DNA from: Aristolochia californica
Taxonomy: Eukaryota > Streptophyta > Magnoliopsida > Piperales > Aristolochiaceae
Assembly: GCA_029961685.1 (NCBI GenBank)
Contig: JARWKL010000008.1
Location: 38,450,144-38,514,143 of the forward strand
DNA: 64,000 nt
Reading direction: 5' to 3'
Part shown: piece after piece, positions 10,115-21,318 of the stretch
Position numbering within the stretch: position 1 is the stretch's first letter
Layout of the letters: the number at the start of each line of letters is the position of its first letter
Notes under the pieces: model-generated
The model's input: only the letters and a program-made list of their open reading frames with translations
The model's database searches: none
Told to the model about the DNA's origin: nothing
Made by a program: the position numbers and the translations under genes

Positions 10115-11536
10115 ATGAGTACTGGAGAAGGCGACGATGGGTCATGGATGATTGTCATGAAAAACAAATACAGCTCCTCAAATGCGGAGCAGTCACATCC
10201 GGAGCTACCCACCATCGTCCGGGTGCCTCATATCATACGCCGTACAAATGAGGAAGCTTACGAGCCTGAGATACTCTCCATCGGTCCTTACCACCGGGAA
10301 AACAAGAGGTTGCTAGCGATGGAGAAGAAGAAGTGGAAGTATCTGCGTGACTTCTGCTCTCGGAACGAGGGTTTGACCTTGGATGAAATCCTCAACAGTG
10401 TGCAGGAATTGAAGAAATCAGCGAGGAGGTGCTACTCCGAGGACATTCCTATTGGGGAAGACGAGTTTGGGGAGATGCTGGTGCTCGATGGTTGCTTCAT
10501 TCTGGAGCTGTTCCTCAAATCAACGGAGAGGAAGTCTCACGTGGAAGAGAAGAAATTATACGAGACAGACCTCATATTTGCTTCTTCTTCTGAATGGATT
10601 CTGAGATGTGTAGCCAGGGATTTGCTCCTGGCAGAGAACCAGCTCCCCTTCTTCGTCTTACTTCAATTATTCAATTCTTTCGCCAAAACGATCTCCTCTG
10701 TTTCTCTGGTTAGTCTCTCTGTGAACTTCTTCAAAACCCCGTATTATACAATCAGCAAAGCGGAATCGTCCATTCACAGAGACAAGGACAAGAAATCCTT
10801 CCACCCAGAAGAATCCAGTCACCTTCACTTGCTCCACTTAGTTCACTCCCATTTCATGGTAACATCCGATCAGGGTAACGACCCAGTAAGGAATTTCGAC
10901 TCCTCTCGCTCTCTACTCCCTCTCGTCAAGCAAAAGCACCCCTTCGACGACCACCGCTCCCATCGCCTAAGGCCATTACCGACCGTCCCATGTGCAAAGA
11001 GGCTCCAAGACGCAGGCATCAAATTCAAGAGACGCAAGGGAGGTAACTTCCTGGACATAAAATTCGAGAACGGAGTGATGGAAATCTCACACGTTCTTGT
11101 TGACAATTACACAAACACCTTCCTGAGAAACTTGATAGCGTTCGAACAAGCCAACCCTGCACTCGGGAAATGCTTCACCTTCTACGCTGCTTTTATGGAT
11201 TTCATCGTGAACACTGCCGAGGACGTGGAGATTCTGCATCAAAGTGGGATTATCGATCATGGGTTGGGCAGTGAAAAGAACATCGCTTTGATGTTCAACA
11301 TGATGTCCAAGGGACTGATAGTTGAATCAGATGCCAAGGACAAGTATCAGAAATTAACCAGAGATATAATGAAATACTACAAGACTCCATGGAATATGTG
11401 GAGGGCGAAGCTGAATCGGGACTACTTCGGCAATCCGTGGGCGATAGTTTCATTAGCGGCTGGAATTTTGGCGATTTGTCTGGCTATCACCAACACCTTC
11501 TTTGGCATCTACAGATACTATCATCCTTTAGCATGA
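10115..11536 (+). CDS. DUF247 family membrane protein
   Basis: A single-exon 473-aa protein of the plant DUF247 (UPF0481) family, at normal length. The start is the first ATG (10115); a GTG twelve bases upstream is not a credible plant start. Family signatures in order: RVPHIIRRTNEEAYEPEILS-IGPYH (about residues 32-58), KKWKYLRDFC, KKSARRCYSEDI (about 105), EMLVLDGCFILELFL (about 120-133), LLLAENQLPFFVL (about 170-182) and ATAEDVEIL-type sequence near 370. The C-terminus has one hydrophobic segment (AIVSLAAGILAICLAITNTFF, about 445-466), consistent with a tail-anchored membrane protein. The biochemical function of the family is largely unknown; some grass members act at self-incompatibility loci. 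No stops or frameshifts. A DUF247 relic lies 10 kb downstream. Confidence 0.93.
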   Translation: MSTGEGDDGSWMIVMKNKYSSSNAEQSHPELPTIVRVPHIIRRTNEEAYEPEILSIGPYHRENKRLLAMEKKKWKYLRDFCSRNEGLTLDEILNSVQELKKSARRCYSEDIPIGEDEFGEMLVLDGCFILELFLKSTERKSHVEEKKLYETDLIFASSSEWILRCVARDLLLAENQLPFFVLLQLFNSFAKTISSVSLVSLSVNFFKTPYYTISKAESSIHRDKDKKSFHPEESSHLHLLHLVHSHFMVTSDQGNDPVRNFDSSRSLLPLVKQKHPFDDHRSHRLRPLPTVPCAKRLQDAGIKFKRRKGGNFLDIKFENGVMEISHVLVDNYTNTFLRNLIAFEQANPALGKCFTFYAAFMDFIVNTAEDVEILHQSGIIDHGLGSEKNIALMFNMMSKGLIVESDAKDKYQKLTRDIMKYYKTPWNMWRAKLNRDYFGNPWAIVSLAAGILAICLAITNTFFGIYRYYHPLA

Positions 11537-11867
11537 AGTCCGAATACTGGGATTTCTGTGTTTGATATTTGTTGCTTAAAGTTCGGTTCCTGTTTCTTCA
11601 GCTTTGATTTCTTTCCTAGATAATGGGATTTGGGTTAGTCTCAGTTTGATTATTAAAACTGATCTTGTATATTTGATCTTCAACTTGGAGAAGTGGAGAA
11701 GCAATATCCGCAATGAAGATGGCCACCTTTCCGGAGATTAAACTTTCTGGGTTAATCTGTCCTTGTTCCATGGGTGTAAAGGGAAAATCAATCACTAAGC
11801 TGAATGGATCTTTTTAATTTATGCATCAAAATAATTAAGCTATATTAATTGGTTATTTGATAACTAA

Positions 11868-12029
11868 GAGGGCTGATCCAATACAAAAGACTATTTCGAG
11901 CGAAATATACGAACGATTGATAATGATAAACGGTTATCTCAACCACCTGATCAGATAACCATTGATCATGATCAAACCTTTGAGATAGCCGTTTCGTACC
12001 AAATAGTTTTTCGTATTGGATAAGTTGTG
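11868..12029. mobile_element. small MITE with 9-bp target duplication (Mutator-like?)
   Basis: The ends are inverted repeats: ATCCAATACAAAAGACTATTT on the left and, on the other strand at the right, ATCCAATACGAAAAACTATTT. A second inner inverted segment pairs GGTTATCTCA with TGAGATAGCC. The 162-base unit is flanked by the direct repeat GATAACTAA (11859-11867 and 12030-12038). A 9-base target duplication fits Mutator-like elements; the superfamily is inference. Confidence 0.6.
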
Positions 12030-12117
12030 GATAACTAAAGCATTAGTAATAAGTACATCAAATTCGTAGAAATTGAGGTGCGCCCATTCATGACAAATCA
12101 AATTCTGAATTTCCTTA

Positions 12118-12309
12118 GGGTATGTTAGGAACCCTAGAAAAGAAAATAAAAGAAAAGAAAATAACAATTTGACCATTATTATTTCAAAAAATAATTAGTA
12201 AAAACGAGATAATGATCAAATTCTTCTTTTCATTAACTATTTTTTGGAATAATAATGGTCAAATTCTTATTTTTTTATTTTATTTTTTCATGGGGTTCCA
12301 AGCAGACCC
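12118..12309. mobile_element. Tourist-like MITE (PIF/Harbinger type) with TTA target duplication
   Basis: The terminal inverted repeats read GGGTATGTTAGGAACCC at the left and GGGTCTGCTTGGAACCC from the right. The inner arms are also complementary (TTTGACCATTATTATTTCAA and its counterpart around 12240-12275), so the whole 192 bases fold on themselves. TTA flanks both ends (12115-12117, 12310-12312), the target duplication typical of PIF/Harbinger MITEs. A related end (AGGGTATGTTTGGAACCC) occurs at about 58096. Confidence 0.75.
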
Positions 12310-12691
12310 TTAATCTTTTGATTGGGGTCATAAGTTGAATATTAATATTAAGCACATCCCCTCAATTTATCACTATTGACTAATTACTTTGATCATAAAT
12401 ATTGGATGAAGAAACTCTCAAAAAGATTAACTTGATAATGGTCCTTCACTTCTCTCTTCTTCCTTCACCCTAACCTTGACTAAGCTTTAGTCGGGTTTGA
12501 TTATGATTCATACTTTCAATCCTTTTGAAAGAAAGGTTTATTTCTAACTTCAATACGATTAAAAGGCAAAAATACTTTTACAAAATAAAATTAAGTCACT
12601 TTTACATTGGATTGTCTAACTCGACTTGGATTAGAGAGGGGCTGGGTTGAGTAAGGGGTTGGACTCACTCCTCACATTTTTTTCTGAGTTT

Positions 12692-12894
12692 TGTCAAACG
12701 GAGTAATCAAAGCAATAACACATACAAAGAATTTTTCGATGATTTCTATTCTTCTCCTCATTGAGGCTTTTTATAATACATTTACAACCTTATTAAGATC
12801 CAATTTAGATCTTAAAATCAGGAACAAATCAAGGAAACAAATCGTTTCCTATAATTACGGTAAAAAATTACATAATTTATAGCTTATTTCAACA
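12692..12894 (-). repeat. 3' LTR of the minus-strand copia element
   Basis: 203 bases starting TGTCAAACGGAGTAA and ending TTTCAACA on the plus strand, with TG...CA ends. It is about 90% identical by eye to 17043-17245. A purine-rich tract (minus strand) abuts it at 12895-12912. Confidence 0.9.
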
Positions 12895-12901
12895 CTCCCC
12901 C

Positions 12902-13903
12902 TCAAGTTGGTGCATAGATGTTGATCATGCCCAACTTGTCAATGATACCATGAAATACTTTCCCTGATACTCCTTTTGTGAGTATATCAGCCAACTGACT
13001 CTCGGATGGAATAAAAGGAAATTGTATAATCTTTGCATAAAAGTTTTTCTTGATGAAATAGCGATCAACTTCAACATATTTAGTGCGATCATGTTGAACC
13101 AGATTTTTCGCAATTTTGATGGCTGCCTTATTATCACAATTGAGATTCATAGATTCAGCATATTCAATCCCTAAGTCCATCAGGATATTTCTTATCCATA
13201 ACAATTCGCATACACCATGAGTCATGCCTCGAAATTCAGCTTAAGCACTTGATCTTGATACAACCTTCTATTTTTTGCTTCTCCACGTGACAAAATTGCC
13301 TTCCACAAAAGTAAAGTAACCAGACGTGGATCTTCTGGTTGTCTGATCTCCTGCCCAATCAGAATCTGTGTATCCTTCAATGTTAGTGACACCCTTTTTT
13401 TCCGAATAACAAAGCTTTCCTGGAGCACTCTTTAAGTATCTCAAGATCCGATAGACTGCTTCCATATGTTCTTCACTTGGTGCATGCATGAACTGACTCA
13501 CAACGCTCACTATATATCCTACGTCTGGTCTTGTGTGTGATAAGTAGATTAATCTTCCAACTAATCGTTGATAACGCCCTTTGTCTGTTGGGTTTTGATC
13601 TGGGAGAATTTCGAGGTTATGATTCATTTCTGTGGGTGTCTCTACTAGATTACAATCAAGCATTCCGGTTTCGGCTAGAAGATCCAACACATATTTTCGT
13701 TGTGAAAGGAAGACTCCATGTTTCGATCTTGCCACCTCAATTCCCAAAAAATATTTAAGTTGTTCGAGATCCTTCATTTCGAATTTAGTGGTTAAATACT
13801 CCTGCAAAGCTTGCATTTTACAAGGGTCATCTTCTGTCAAGACCATATCATCAACATATACAATTAAAACCGTTAATTTTCCTTCTTTGAATTTTATAAA
13901 CAA
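12902..13903 (-). pseudogene. copia reverse transcriptase C-terminal part and RNase H
   Basis: On the minus strand, 13903-13268 holds the RT catalytic motif IVYVDDMVL, then KYFLGIEVARS, RLVGRLIYLSHTRPD and the RNase H start GYTDSDWAGD...STSGYF. After a stop near 13268 the frame continues at 13225-12902 with WIRNILMDLG, NCDNKAAIKIA and ADILTKG, ending just before the polypurine tract. The YVDD residues are intact. The upstream RT half (about 14350-13910: [38 protein letters not shown]) is readable but has stops. Confidence 0.88.
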
Positions 13904-14350
13904 AGTATGATCTAAGTTACTTTACTTATAGCCAAACTCCTTCATTGTAGTCGAGAATCTTCCAAACCATGCTCTAGGTGATTGTTTCAACCTGTACAAT
14001 GACTTCTTCAATTTACAGACTTTACCTTGACCTAGAGAACTAATTTTAACTCCGGGTGGTAGCTCCATGTAGACTTCTCCTTCTAAATCTCCATTGAGAA
14101 ATGCATTTTTAACATCAAATTGTTGCAGAGGTCAGTCTCGATTTGCTGCTATAGATATAAGAATGCGAATTGTATTGATCTTAACTACTGGTGCAAAAGT
14201 ATCCTGATAGTCTATCTCATACCTTTGCGTATATCCCTTTGCAACTAGTCAAGTTTTATATCTTTCAATACATCCATCCGGTTTGAGTTTCACCGTGAAC
14301 ACCCATCGACATCCAATTGTCTTCACTTCTTTAGGCTGTGAAACAAGTTC

Positions 14351-15123
14351 CTAAGTGGCATTCTTTTGTAGTGCTTTCATCTCTTCATTCATCGCCTTTT
14401 TCCATTTTTGATCAGCAAATGCATCCTGCACATTATTAAGAATAGAAACCCTGGATAATTGATCAATAGTAAAAGCATATGATTTACTCAACCTATGGGA
14501 GGACACATAGTTGTTGATTGAGTATTTTGTCTTGGCTTCAAGATCAGGTTCATACTGTTTCTTTAGAATTCCCCTATTCAATCTTTGTGGATATCTAGGA
14601 GTTATATTTTTTGTAGGAACACATGTTTCAATAGATTCATCAAACACAAGTTTGGTATTTACTTGAGGAGGAACATTCTGGGTTGATTCTTCAGTTGATG
14701 GTGCAAACAGAGGCAACTCTGAGGATTCTTCAAGAGAAATTAATGATTCACTCTCGGCTTCATGGTTGGGAGCACAGTCTTGTTGCACATCATGATGTCC
14801 TAGTTGGTGAAGAAATCCATTCACTACTTCTAACCCAGTAAACTCAGCCTCTCCGCTATTCTCTTGTTGAACATTCTCTTCACTTGAGCTCTCCCCCTGA
14901 AGAGAATTTCGAGAGACCCCCCCGAGTTATAAGGTTGTAATTCATGGAATGAGGCATCTAGAATTACATGGAGCTTTCGGGTGTGTGGATCATAGCACTG
15001 ATATCCTTTTTGAAAATCAGAATAGCCAACAAAAAACACATCATTTGGCACATGGATCAAGTTTATTTCGCAAGACTTTTGGGATATGAACATATACAGT
15101 ACACCCAAAAACCCGAGGTTCAA
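14351..15123 (-). pseudogene. copia integrase C-terminal and linker region
   Basis: Two minus-strand frames (15123-14830 and 14824-14351) carry the region between integrase and RT: VFFVGYSDFQKGYQCYDPHTRK with the usual F-x-GYS..KGY..YDP signature, then a Ser/Glu-rich linker, RYPQRLNRG and the pre-RT motif WKKAMNEEMKALQKN. The two are separated by one stop. Confidence 0.8.
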
Positions 15124-15960
15124 GATTCAGAAGATGGGGAATGGAAAATAGGGAGTGCAGTTTTTTTTTTAGGAGTTTGAAAGTCTATAACTTGAGAAGG
15201 TGTTCGATTGATAAGGTAGGCAATAGATTTGACAGCTTCACCCCAATAAAACCGAGGCATGTTCATGCCATTGAGAGAGGCACACACTACTTCCAAAATT
15301 TGTCTATTCTTCCTCTTTGCCAATCCATTTTGTTGGGGAGTATAGGTACACGAGGTTTGATGACCAATTCCATGATTTTTCAAAAAATTACCAAGAGAAG
15401 TATCGACAAACTCAATACCATTGTCAGATTGCAAAACACGAATCTGCTTCTGGTACCGAGTGTGTACCATTTGATGAAATTTCTGTAAAGCTAGCCACAC
15501 ATCACTCTTTTTTATCAGCAGGGATACCCAAGTCATTCTAGAGCATTCATCAATAAATGTTACAAAATACCGAACTCGAGAAATAGAGGGAACCTTTGCA
15601 AGACCCCAAACATCAGAATGAATAAACTCAAAAGGTTCTAGAATAAGAGATGCGGTGACTCTTAGCCAGTTCACAAGTTTCACAATGAAAATCCAGTACA
15701 AGCAAGAGTTGAAGTAATTTAGCTAACAAACAACCGATTGTATTCAAGAGATGGAACAACAAGGACAATATCTAATGTAAATTATTCGACAAGATAATTG
15801 ACCCTTTCCCCAGTAATAAGAGAGGTACTACCATTGGCGGTGGAAATAACAGATTGAGGAGAAGGTAGGACAAATGTTAACTGATTGGAATCCCTCATCA
15901 TGTGATCAGATGCACCTGTATCAAGAATCCAAGTTCTATTTTTAGAATATGCAGAGAATA
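15120..15960 (-). pseudogene. copia protease and integrase core (catalytic Glu replaced by Lys)
   Basis: Around 15945-15905 the minus strand encodes WILDTGASDHM, an aspartic protease site with D-T-G intact. Further on (15701-15120) is the integrase core: FIHSDVWG (first Asp), LQSDNGIEF (second Asp) and PQQNGLAKRKNRQ, where the family normally has A-E-R-K-N-R. The third catalytic acidic residue therefore reads Lys and the enzyme should be inactive. A Cys-containing CETCELAK motif sits just upstream. Confidence 0.85.
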
Positions 15961-16179
15961 TTAATGCTTTACCGATAATACCTGGATGGGCAACATTTGC
16001 AGTAGGCAGTAGCTTTTCCCCAGTAATCTTTTTTCGAGGTGTTTCTGAGAAGTCCCACCACTCTTAATAACCAATAATCTTGTAACAACGTTGTTGTGAA
16101 TGCCCTTTTTCCCTGCGGTGAGTGCATATCCAGTTGTTAGCTTTTACAAATATTTGACGATAGTTATCCATTGTCAGTC

Positions 16180-17030
16180 TCTAGGTTGATTCGGATTTTT
16201 TTGGTCCGGTCTAGAAATTCGGTTTGATCCGGTCCAGTTTGGTTCGATCTGGTCCGGTTCAGGTCCAGTCTGATTGTGGTCCGATTCAGTATTGACGGGT
16301 CCGATTCGGTTCTGGTCTGGTACGATTGTGGTCCAGTTCGAGTCCGATTCAATTTGGTTCTGGTCCGGTTTTGGGTCCAGAACAAGCGCGGGCCAGCATT
16401 CTATTAAATTTTCCTAACTTAGGAAAAATTTAATCGAGTCGGCATCTTCTTCTTCGGCAGCAGTAGCATCAGCTTTCTTCGGTGTGGTGGTCGACAACAA
16501 CAATGGGGTTGGTGGTGCTGTCGTCGGTGGTCGTTGGCGATAATCGATGATGAGGTTTAGACGGGACCGTCGGCAGTCACAGAGAAAACAGAGGTCGTCA
16601 GCTTCCTTCGGCGACCGCAGTGATCCTTCTGGTTTTGGCGACGACACGGTTTGCTGGGAGGCCGAGCGGTGGCTCGGCGTCGACAGCTTTTGGAGCTTCC
16701 GCCGGTCTTCTGTGACGGAGATTCTGTTCATGGCTACGACAAAGGAAGCTCTTCCTCTTCGCCGGGCTGATGATGCTCCGGAAAGCTGACCGGTGCTTCG
16801 ATAGCGGTTCTGCAACGGTTTGGTGGGTTCCCACGGAGTTCGGGTGGCAGAATTCGGTGGTGTTATGCGACGACTGAAGGAGAAGATATAAAACGTACAC
16901 CGTCTTCTTCGTTCAAGGTGACGGCAGAGCAGAGCTCTATTTTTTTTCTCCTCCGGCAACAAAGTTGTTACTCTAGTCTTCGGCTATAGGACAGCTTCTT
17001 AGTCTACGACGACGACAGACGACATCTCTC
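16180..17030 (-). repeat. non-gag leader region with GGTCCGGTT-type low-complexity repeat
   Basis: Between the primer site and protease, where gag should be, 16195-16385 is a degenerate tandem of GGTTCNGGTCCGGTTC-like decamers (minus-strand translation is a run of N/R-T-R-T residues). 16414-16962 is a minus-strand open stretch rich in Arg, Ser and Pro with no recognisable domain. No UBN2 gag or zinc knuckle is visible. Confidence 0.6.
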
Positions 17031-17042
17031 GCTCTGATACCA

Positions 17043-17245
17043 TGTCAAACGGAGTAACTAAAGCAATAACACATACAAAGAATTTTCTGATGATTTCTAT
17101 TCTGCTCCTCAATGAGACTTTTTATAATACATTTACATCCTAATTAAAATCCAATTTTGATCTTAAAATCAGGAAAAAATCAAGGAAACAAATCGTTTCC
17201 TATAATTACAGTAACAAATTACATAATTTACAGCTCATTTCAACA
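17043..17245 (-). repeat. 5' LTR of the minus-strand copia element
   Basis: 203 bases with TGTCAAAC...TTTCAACA ends, partner of 12692-12894. It is followed on the minus strand by the primer-binding site. Confidence 0.9.
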
Positions 17246-18396
17246 GTTTTCCTGACTTACCAAACTAATTTGAGCAACTCAACCCAAATTAATTTCATAT
17301 GGGTCAAGTTAGATCCGAGAGTTGGAGTCATTCTTCTATGTCTCTATGTGTTATTTTTTTTGTTTTTTCATATGTCAAACTTAGAATTATCTAATCAAAA
17401 TTAGCGATAATTGATCATTGAAAAAGGTAATTTATGTGATACTATAAGATATGTAGCAATTAATAAAAAATTGGAGGTTATATGTCATGTTTAAGGAATA
17501 TAAGAATAATTAACCCCTTTAATTAGAGTTTCCTTGAACCTTGTTAAAGAACACATCAATGGAATATAAAGGTTATTTGGATCTTATTCAAGGTCGGTAG
17601 CATTAATATGGTTGTCTTCTATTTGGGTTAACAAAGAAAGAGAAAAAAATTAAGTTTCTTTTTTTCTTTTTTGTCAATCTTGTCCCTGCTTCTTGAAATG
17701 TAAGGGAAAATCCCTCGCTACCAGGGTCAAATTGAAACGAGTTGTCCATTGAACTCACCCTTAGGTTCTCTTATGCCTACTTTAAAACAAGATATGGGTC
17801 ATCCGATACATCATACATATCAGCTATGCAAATTGAAATAAATTGTTTATTGCTAATAACTATATCACATTTGCATGCATTGAGCTACCCATTCATGATT
17901 TTGTTTTTTGAATTTCATAGTTTTTTTATTGGGTGAATAAGTTGAGAGTGAATTTTAACAATATCATTCAATTTTTTCTTTATTTTTAAGTTGCTTTGAT
18001 CGCAAAATAGGATAAACCCAAAAAAAAATGTACATGATGGAGATGTTCCTAGGAGTACCTGCGAGCTAAGTTTTCTCTAATAATTAGGGGTATGTGAGTT
18101 TACACAAAAAGTTATCAGAGCTCAATCCAAATAAAAGGGTGGACCTTTTTTTGTTATGTTATTCCTTCACCTTGCCTTTGACATGTTTCAGTCAGATGGA
18201 TAGTGTTTCATCCTTCTGTTTAGGGGTGGCATCATGTTGAGTCAAGTTCAAACCTGTGTAAGTTTGAGTTTAGTTTGACCTTAAAACTTTGAACTAGAGC
18301 TCGAGTTTGAAAGTTCTAAATAAGTTTAAACTCGAGCTTGAGCAGGATTCAAGCTCATCATACATTTAAAACTACAAAAAAAAACAATACAAAAAT
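17246..18396. other. intergenic DNA, no recognisable gene
   Basis: AT-rich sequence without a supported gene. 18230-18360 is low complexity built on AAGTTTGAG / CTCGAGCTTGAG words. A similar composition resumes at 21690-21780 on the far side of the LTR element at 18397-21318, so the element probably landed inside such a tract. Confidence 0.5.
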
Positions 18397-18827
18397 TATT
18401 GAAGATGGGCCCAAGCCCACACGACCAAGGAAGACCCACATATCCAAGTGTGTTGGAAGATTGACCCAAGCCCATAAGATATGGACCCAACATTAACACA
18501 CATGTTGGTGGGACCCACCATGATTACATGAGGTGGCATGATGAGTCTTACACAATAAGAAGTCTTACAGAGCCAAAATTATTATAGAAGCAGGTCTCAC
18601 AGAAGAGTTTCAGTTTAAAGGTATTTTAGTTATGTTAGTCTTCTATTTATATTGAGTTATGTAATTATGCTAGGACTTAGTTTAAGTGTTAGAGCTTGGG
18701 TGTAATTGGGACAAAGGTAGTTTAATTATAATTGGACTTTACTACTTTCCTCTATTATAAATAGGGGTTCGTGTACTCTGATTAAAACAAGTCAATGAAG
18801 TTTTTTTTTTTTACCATAAATTCAACA
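18397..18827 (+). repeat. 5' LTR of the non-autonomous element
   Basis: Ends TTCAACA directly before the primer-binding site. The first base pair has decayed (TATTGAAG instead of TGTTGGAAG). It contains CTATTATAAATAGGGG, a TATA-like promoter site, about 60 bases before its end. Confidence 0.8.
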
Positions 18828-20888
18828 TGGTATCAAAGTAGGTTCTGTGAGTTGAATCGGTTAACCCACAAAGATAATGTGGTCCTTTTTTTTATCTATT
18901 ATCTCTAGCAGTTTAGGTTTGTATCAATTTTTTTCTCTATTCAATCTCTATATCCGTTGTTTTCTTTGCGTTTTCACCTCTATACTAAAATTTTAATATT
19001 GCATATTATATATTGACGAAAAAGATATTTGACTCTACTTTCCAAACCAAAAATAATTTTGGAAATAGAATTTTATAAAAAAATAAATTGATATTTTAAG
19101 CAGCAAAGGTCAGACTGCAAGAGAGGTTCGAGCAACAACAAAAAACTTCAACTTTTGAGCTATTTTATACTATCAAGAACTAGACTTTATATGAAGAATT
19201 ATATATAAAAAAATATCTATAAGTCTATTTTCTTACCTATTCAACCAATTCTCTATATGAGTTTTTTATATGGAGATATTGATCTTGGAAGAGTTAATGG
19301 TCATGCTGGCAAAAGAAGAAAGAGTACTTAGTTCGGCCAGATTACAGAGATTGAAATCTATGAGATTATTTATCTCAAAAGAAGTATATTTTATGAAGAG
19401 AAATTATACTTGGATGAAAGGTATTTAAGTCTAGTTTATGAAAGAGAAAATTTCATGTCAATCTTATATATATTTAAGGATAAATTTGCATTCGAAGAAT
19501 ATAGATTATTTTGCATCTACGAACTTTAATTGTTTTTGAATGAGATGGAGTCAAGGAGGACAAGTAGAAACAAATACACGTTGTTAGTTTTTGGGTCTGT
19601 CTCATATGATCTTCCAGATAATCCAGTGTTTTTGTTCTATTGGTCACCGGTGGTTTCATCTTTGAGACGTGGTCGTTGTTGCTGCATGAAGAATCCTTGA
19701 ACAGTAGAAGACAAGTCTCGACAATCGTTGATGCTACTGCATGAAGAATCCTTGAATGGCATAAGACAAGTCTAGACAGACGTTGTTGCTATTCCTGAAA
19801 GGTTTTTGTGGTATGAAGAGTCCTTGCATGACCGAAGTTCAATCAGTTTCATGATCCAGTAATCTACCGCAAGTAGTTTTAATTCAAGGAAGTTTTTTTT
19901 CCATTTCTATTTTAGAACTTGACTCCTAAGTCCACTAATCTCCTAAGTTTCATTTTTTATTTCTTCTGACCAAGTTGGTCATGTTACTGCAGAATCACAT
20001 TGCTGCTATTGAGAATAGCTAACCAAGTTGGTCACATTGCTGCATAATCAATAAATCAGTAGAGTTTTCTGGCCAAGTTTGTCTCAGTAAATCGTTGTTG
20101 CATAAGCACGTTGCTTCTATCGAGAATATTTACTGTTGGTAAATCAGTAACTAAATGGTCACATGCATTAATCTTCAGCAACTTACCACTCCCTTCGTGT
20201 TGAGAATATGAAGAGGCCAGAGCCCATTGTGCGAGTCTCATTACTATTATTGTTGGAAGCACAAGAGTTTAGCAAGCCAGCTTAATCCTTGAGCTGCATA
20301 ATCTGCTGAATTAAACTCGAATTTGGTGGAATTTTTTTTTGAATTTGGAAGCATCACTCGATTCTCTATCTCCTGCTAAATTATTATCTTGGATTATTAC
20401 TTGATTGCACCTTACTATTTTGTGCTACTTCCTCATTTACTGATGGACTCACTGCAGACTATTTCATGTATCCCAAAATATTATCTTTTGGGTAATTAAC
20501 CATTACCCCCTTAATTTGCATTTATTACTCCTATCACTTGAGAGTCAGTGTCATGTGAAGGGACACGGTGATGGAGGAGTTTTATTATATTTTTTAGCAC
20601 TGCGTCTAGACCCACTACCTATAAAAGATAGGAGTGTGTCCTACATCTAGCATGGGTTATGACTAGAGTATGGAACGATGTCATACGACTTAGAGCGATT
20701 TACTCTCACTTATCTTATGCCAGTTACGCCTCGTGGAAGAGACTACCAGCGTGAGGGGGGGAGGGGTTGGTAGATATGGAAGACTGCCATTGTATACGAG
20801 AAGATCCTATACACCATTTGTAGCAAGCTGGGAATTTGTAGCAAGCTGGGAGTTCATGATATTCTCTCACCCCCAGCTTGAGGGTGTG

Positions 20889-21318
20889 TGTTGGAAGATA
20901 AGCCCAAGCCCACATGACCAAGGAAAACCCACATATCCAAGTGTGTTGGAAGATGAGCCCAAACCCGCAAGATATGGATCCACCATGATCACACGAGCTG
21001 GTGGGACCCACCATGATCAAGTGAAGTGGCATGATGAGTCTAACATAATAAAAAGTCTTACATAACCAAAATTATTATGAAAGCAGGTCTCATAGAAGAG
21101 TTCAAGATTAAAGGTAGTTTAGTGATGTCAGTCTTCTATTTATATTGAGTTATTTAATTATGCTAGGACTTATCTTTAAGTGTTAGAGTTTGGGTGTAAT
21201 TGGGACAAGGGTAGTTTAATTGTAATTGGAATCTACTATTTTCCTCTATTATAAATATTGGTTCATGTCTGATTAAAACAAGTCAATGAAGGTTTTCTCT
21301 TTTTCATAAATTAAAACA
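20889..21318 (+). repeat. 3' LTR of the non-autonomous element
   Basis: Starts TGTTGGAAGATAAGCCC and aligns along its length with 18397-18827, including an internal TGTTGGAAGATGAGCCC repeat. About 85-90% identical by eye, which implies an old insertion. Confidence 0.8.

Larger units (their letters stand above)
12692..17245 (-). mobile_element. complete but decayed Ty1/copia LTR retrotransposon
   Basis: A minus-strand element of about 4.55 kb bounded by two similar LTRs (12692-12894 and 17043-17245). The primer-binding site next to the 5' LTR reads TGGTATCAGAGC on the minus strand (about 17031-17042), matching the usual initiator-tRNA site. The polypurine tract next to the 3' LTR reads CAACTTGAGGGGGAG. 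Gene order on the minus strand is protease, integrase, reverse transcriptase, RNase H. Frames are interrupted by many stops. GTTT(T) flanks both ends and may be the target duplication. No capsid-type gag is recognisable between the primer site and the protease. Confidence 0.9.
18397..21318 (+). mobile_element. non-autonomous LTR retrotransposon (LARD/TRIM-like)
   Basis: Two directly repeated LTRs of about 430 bases (18397-18827 and 20889-21318) enclose about 2.06 kb with no retrotransposon protein. The primer site TGGTATCAAAGTAGG (18828 on) follows the left LTR at once. A purine-rich CAGCTTGAGGGTGTG precedes the right LTR. The internal DNA holds repeated phrases such as CTGCATGAAGAATCCTTGAA (about 19682 and 19738) but no credible frame. 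It would depend on proteins from another element; the copia at 36.6-40.9 kb has a similar TGTTGGAAGATG LTR start and is a candidate partner. Confidence 0.8.
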
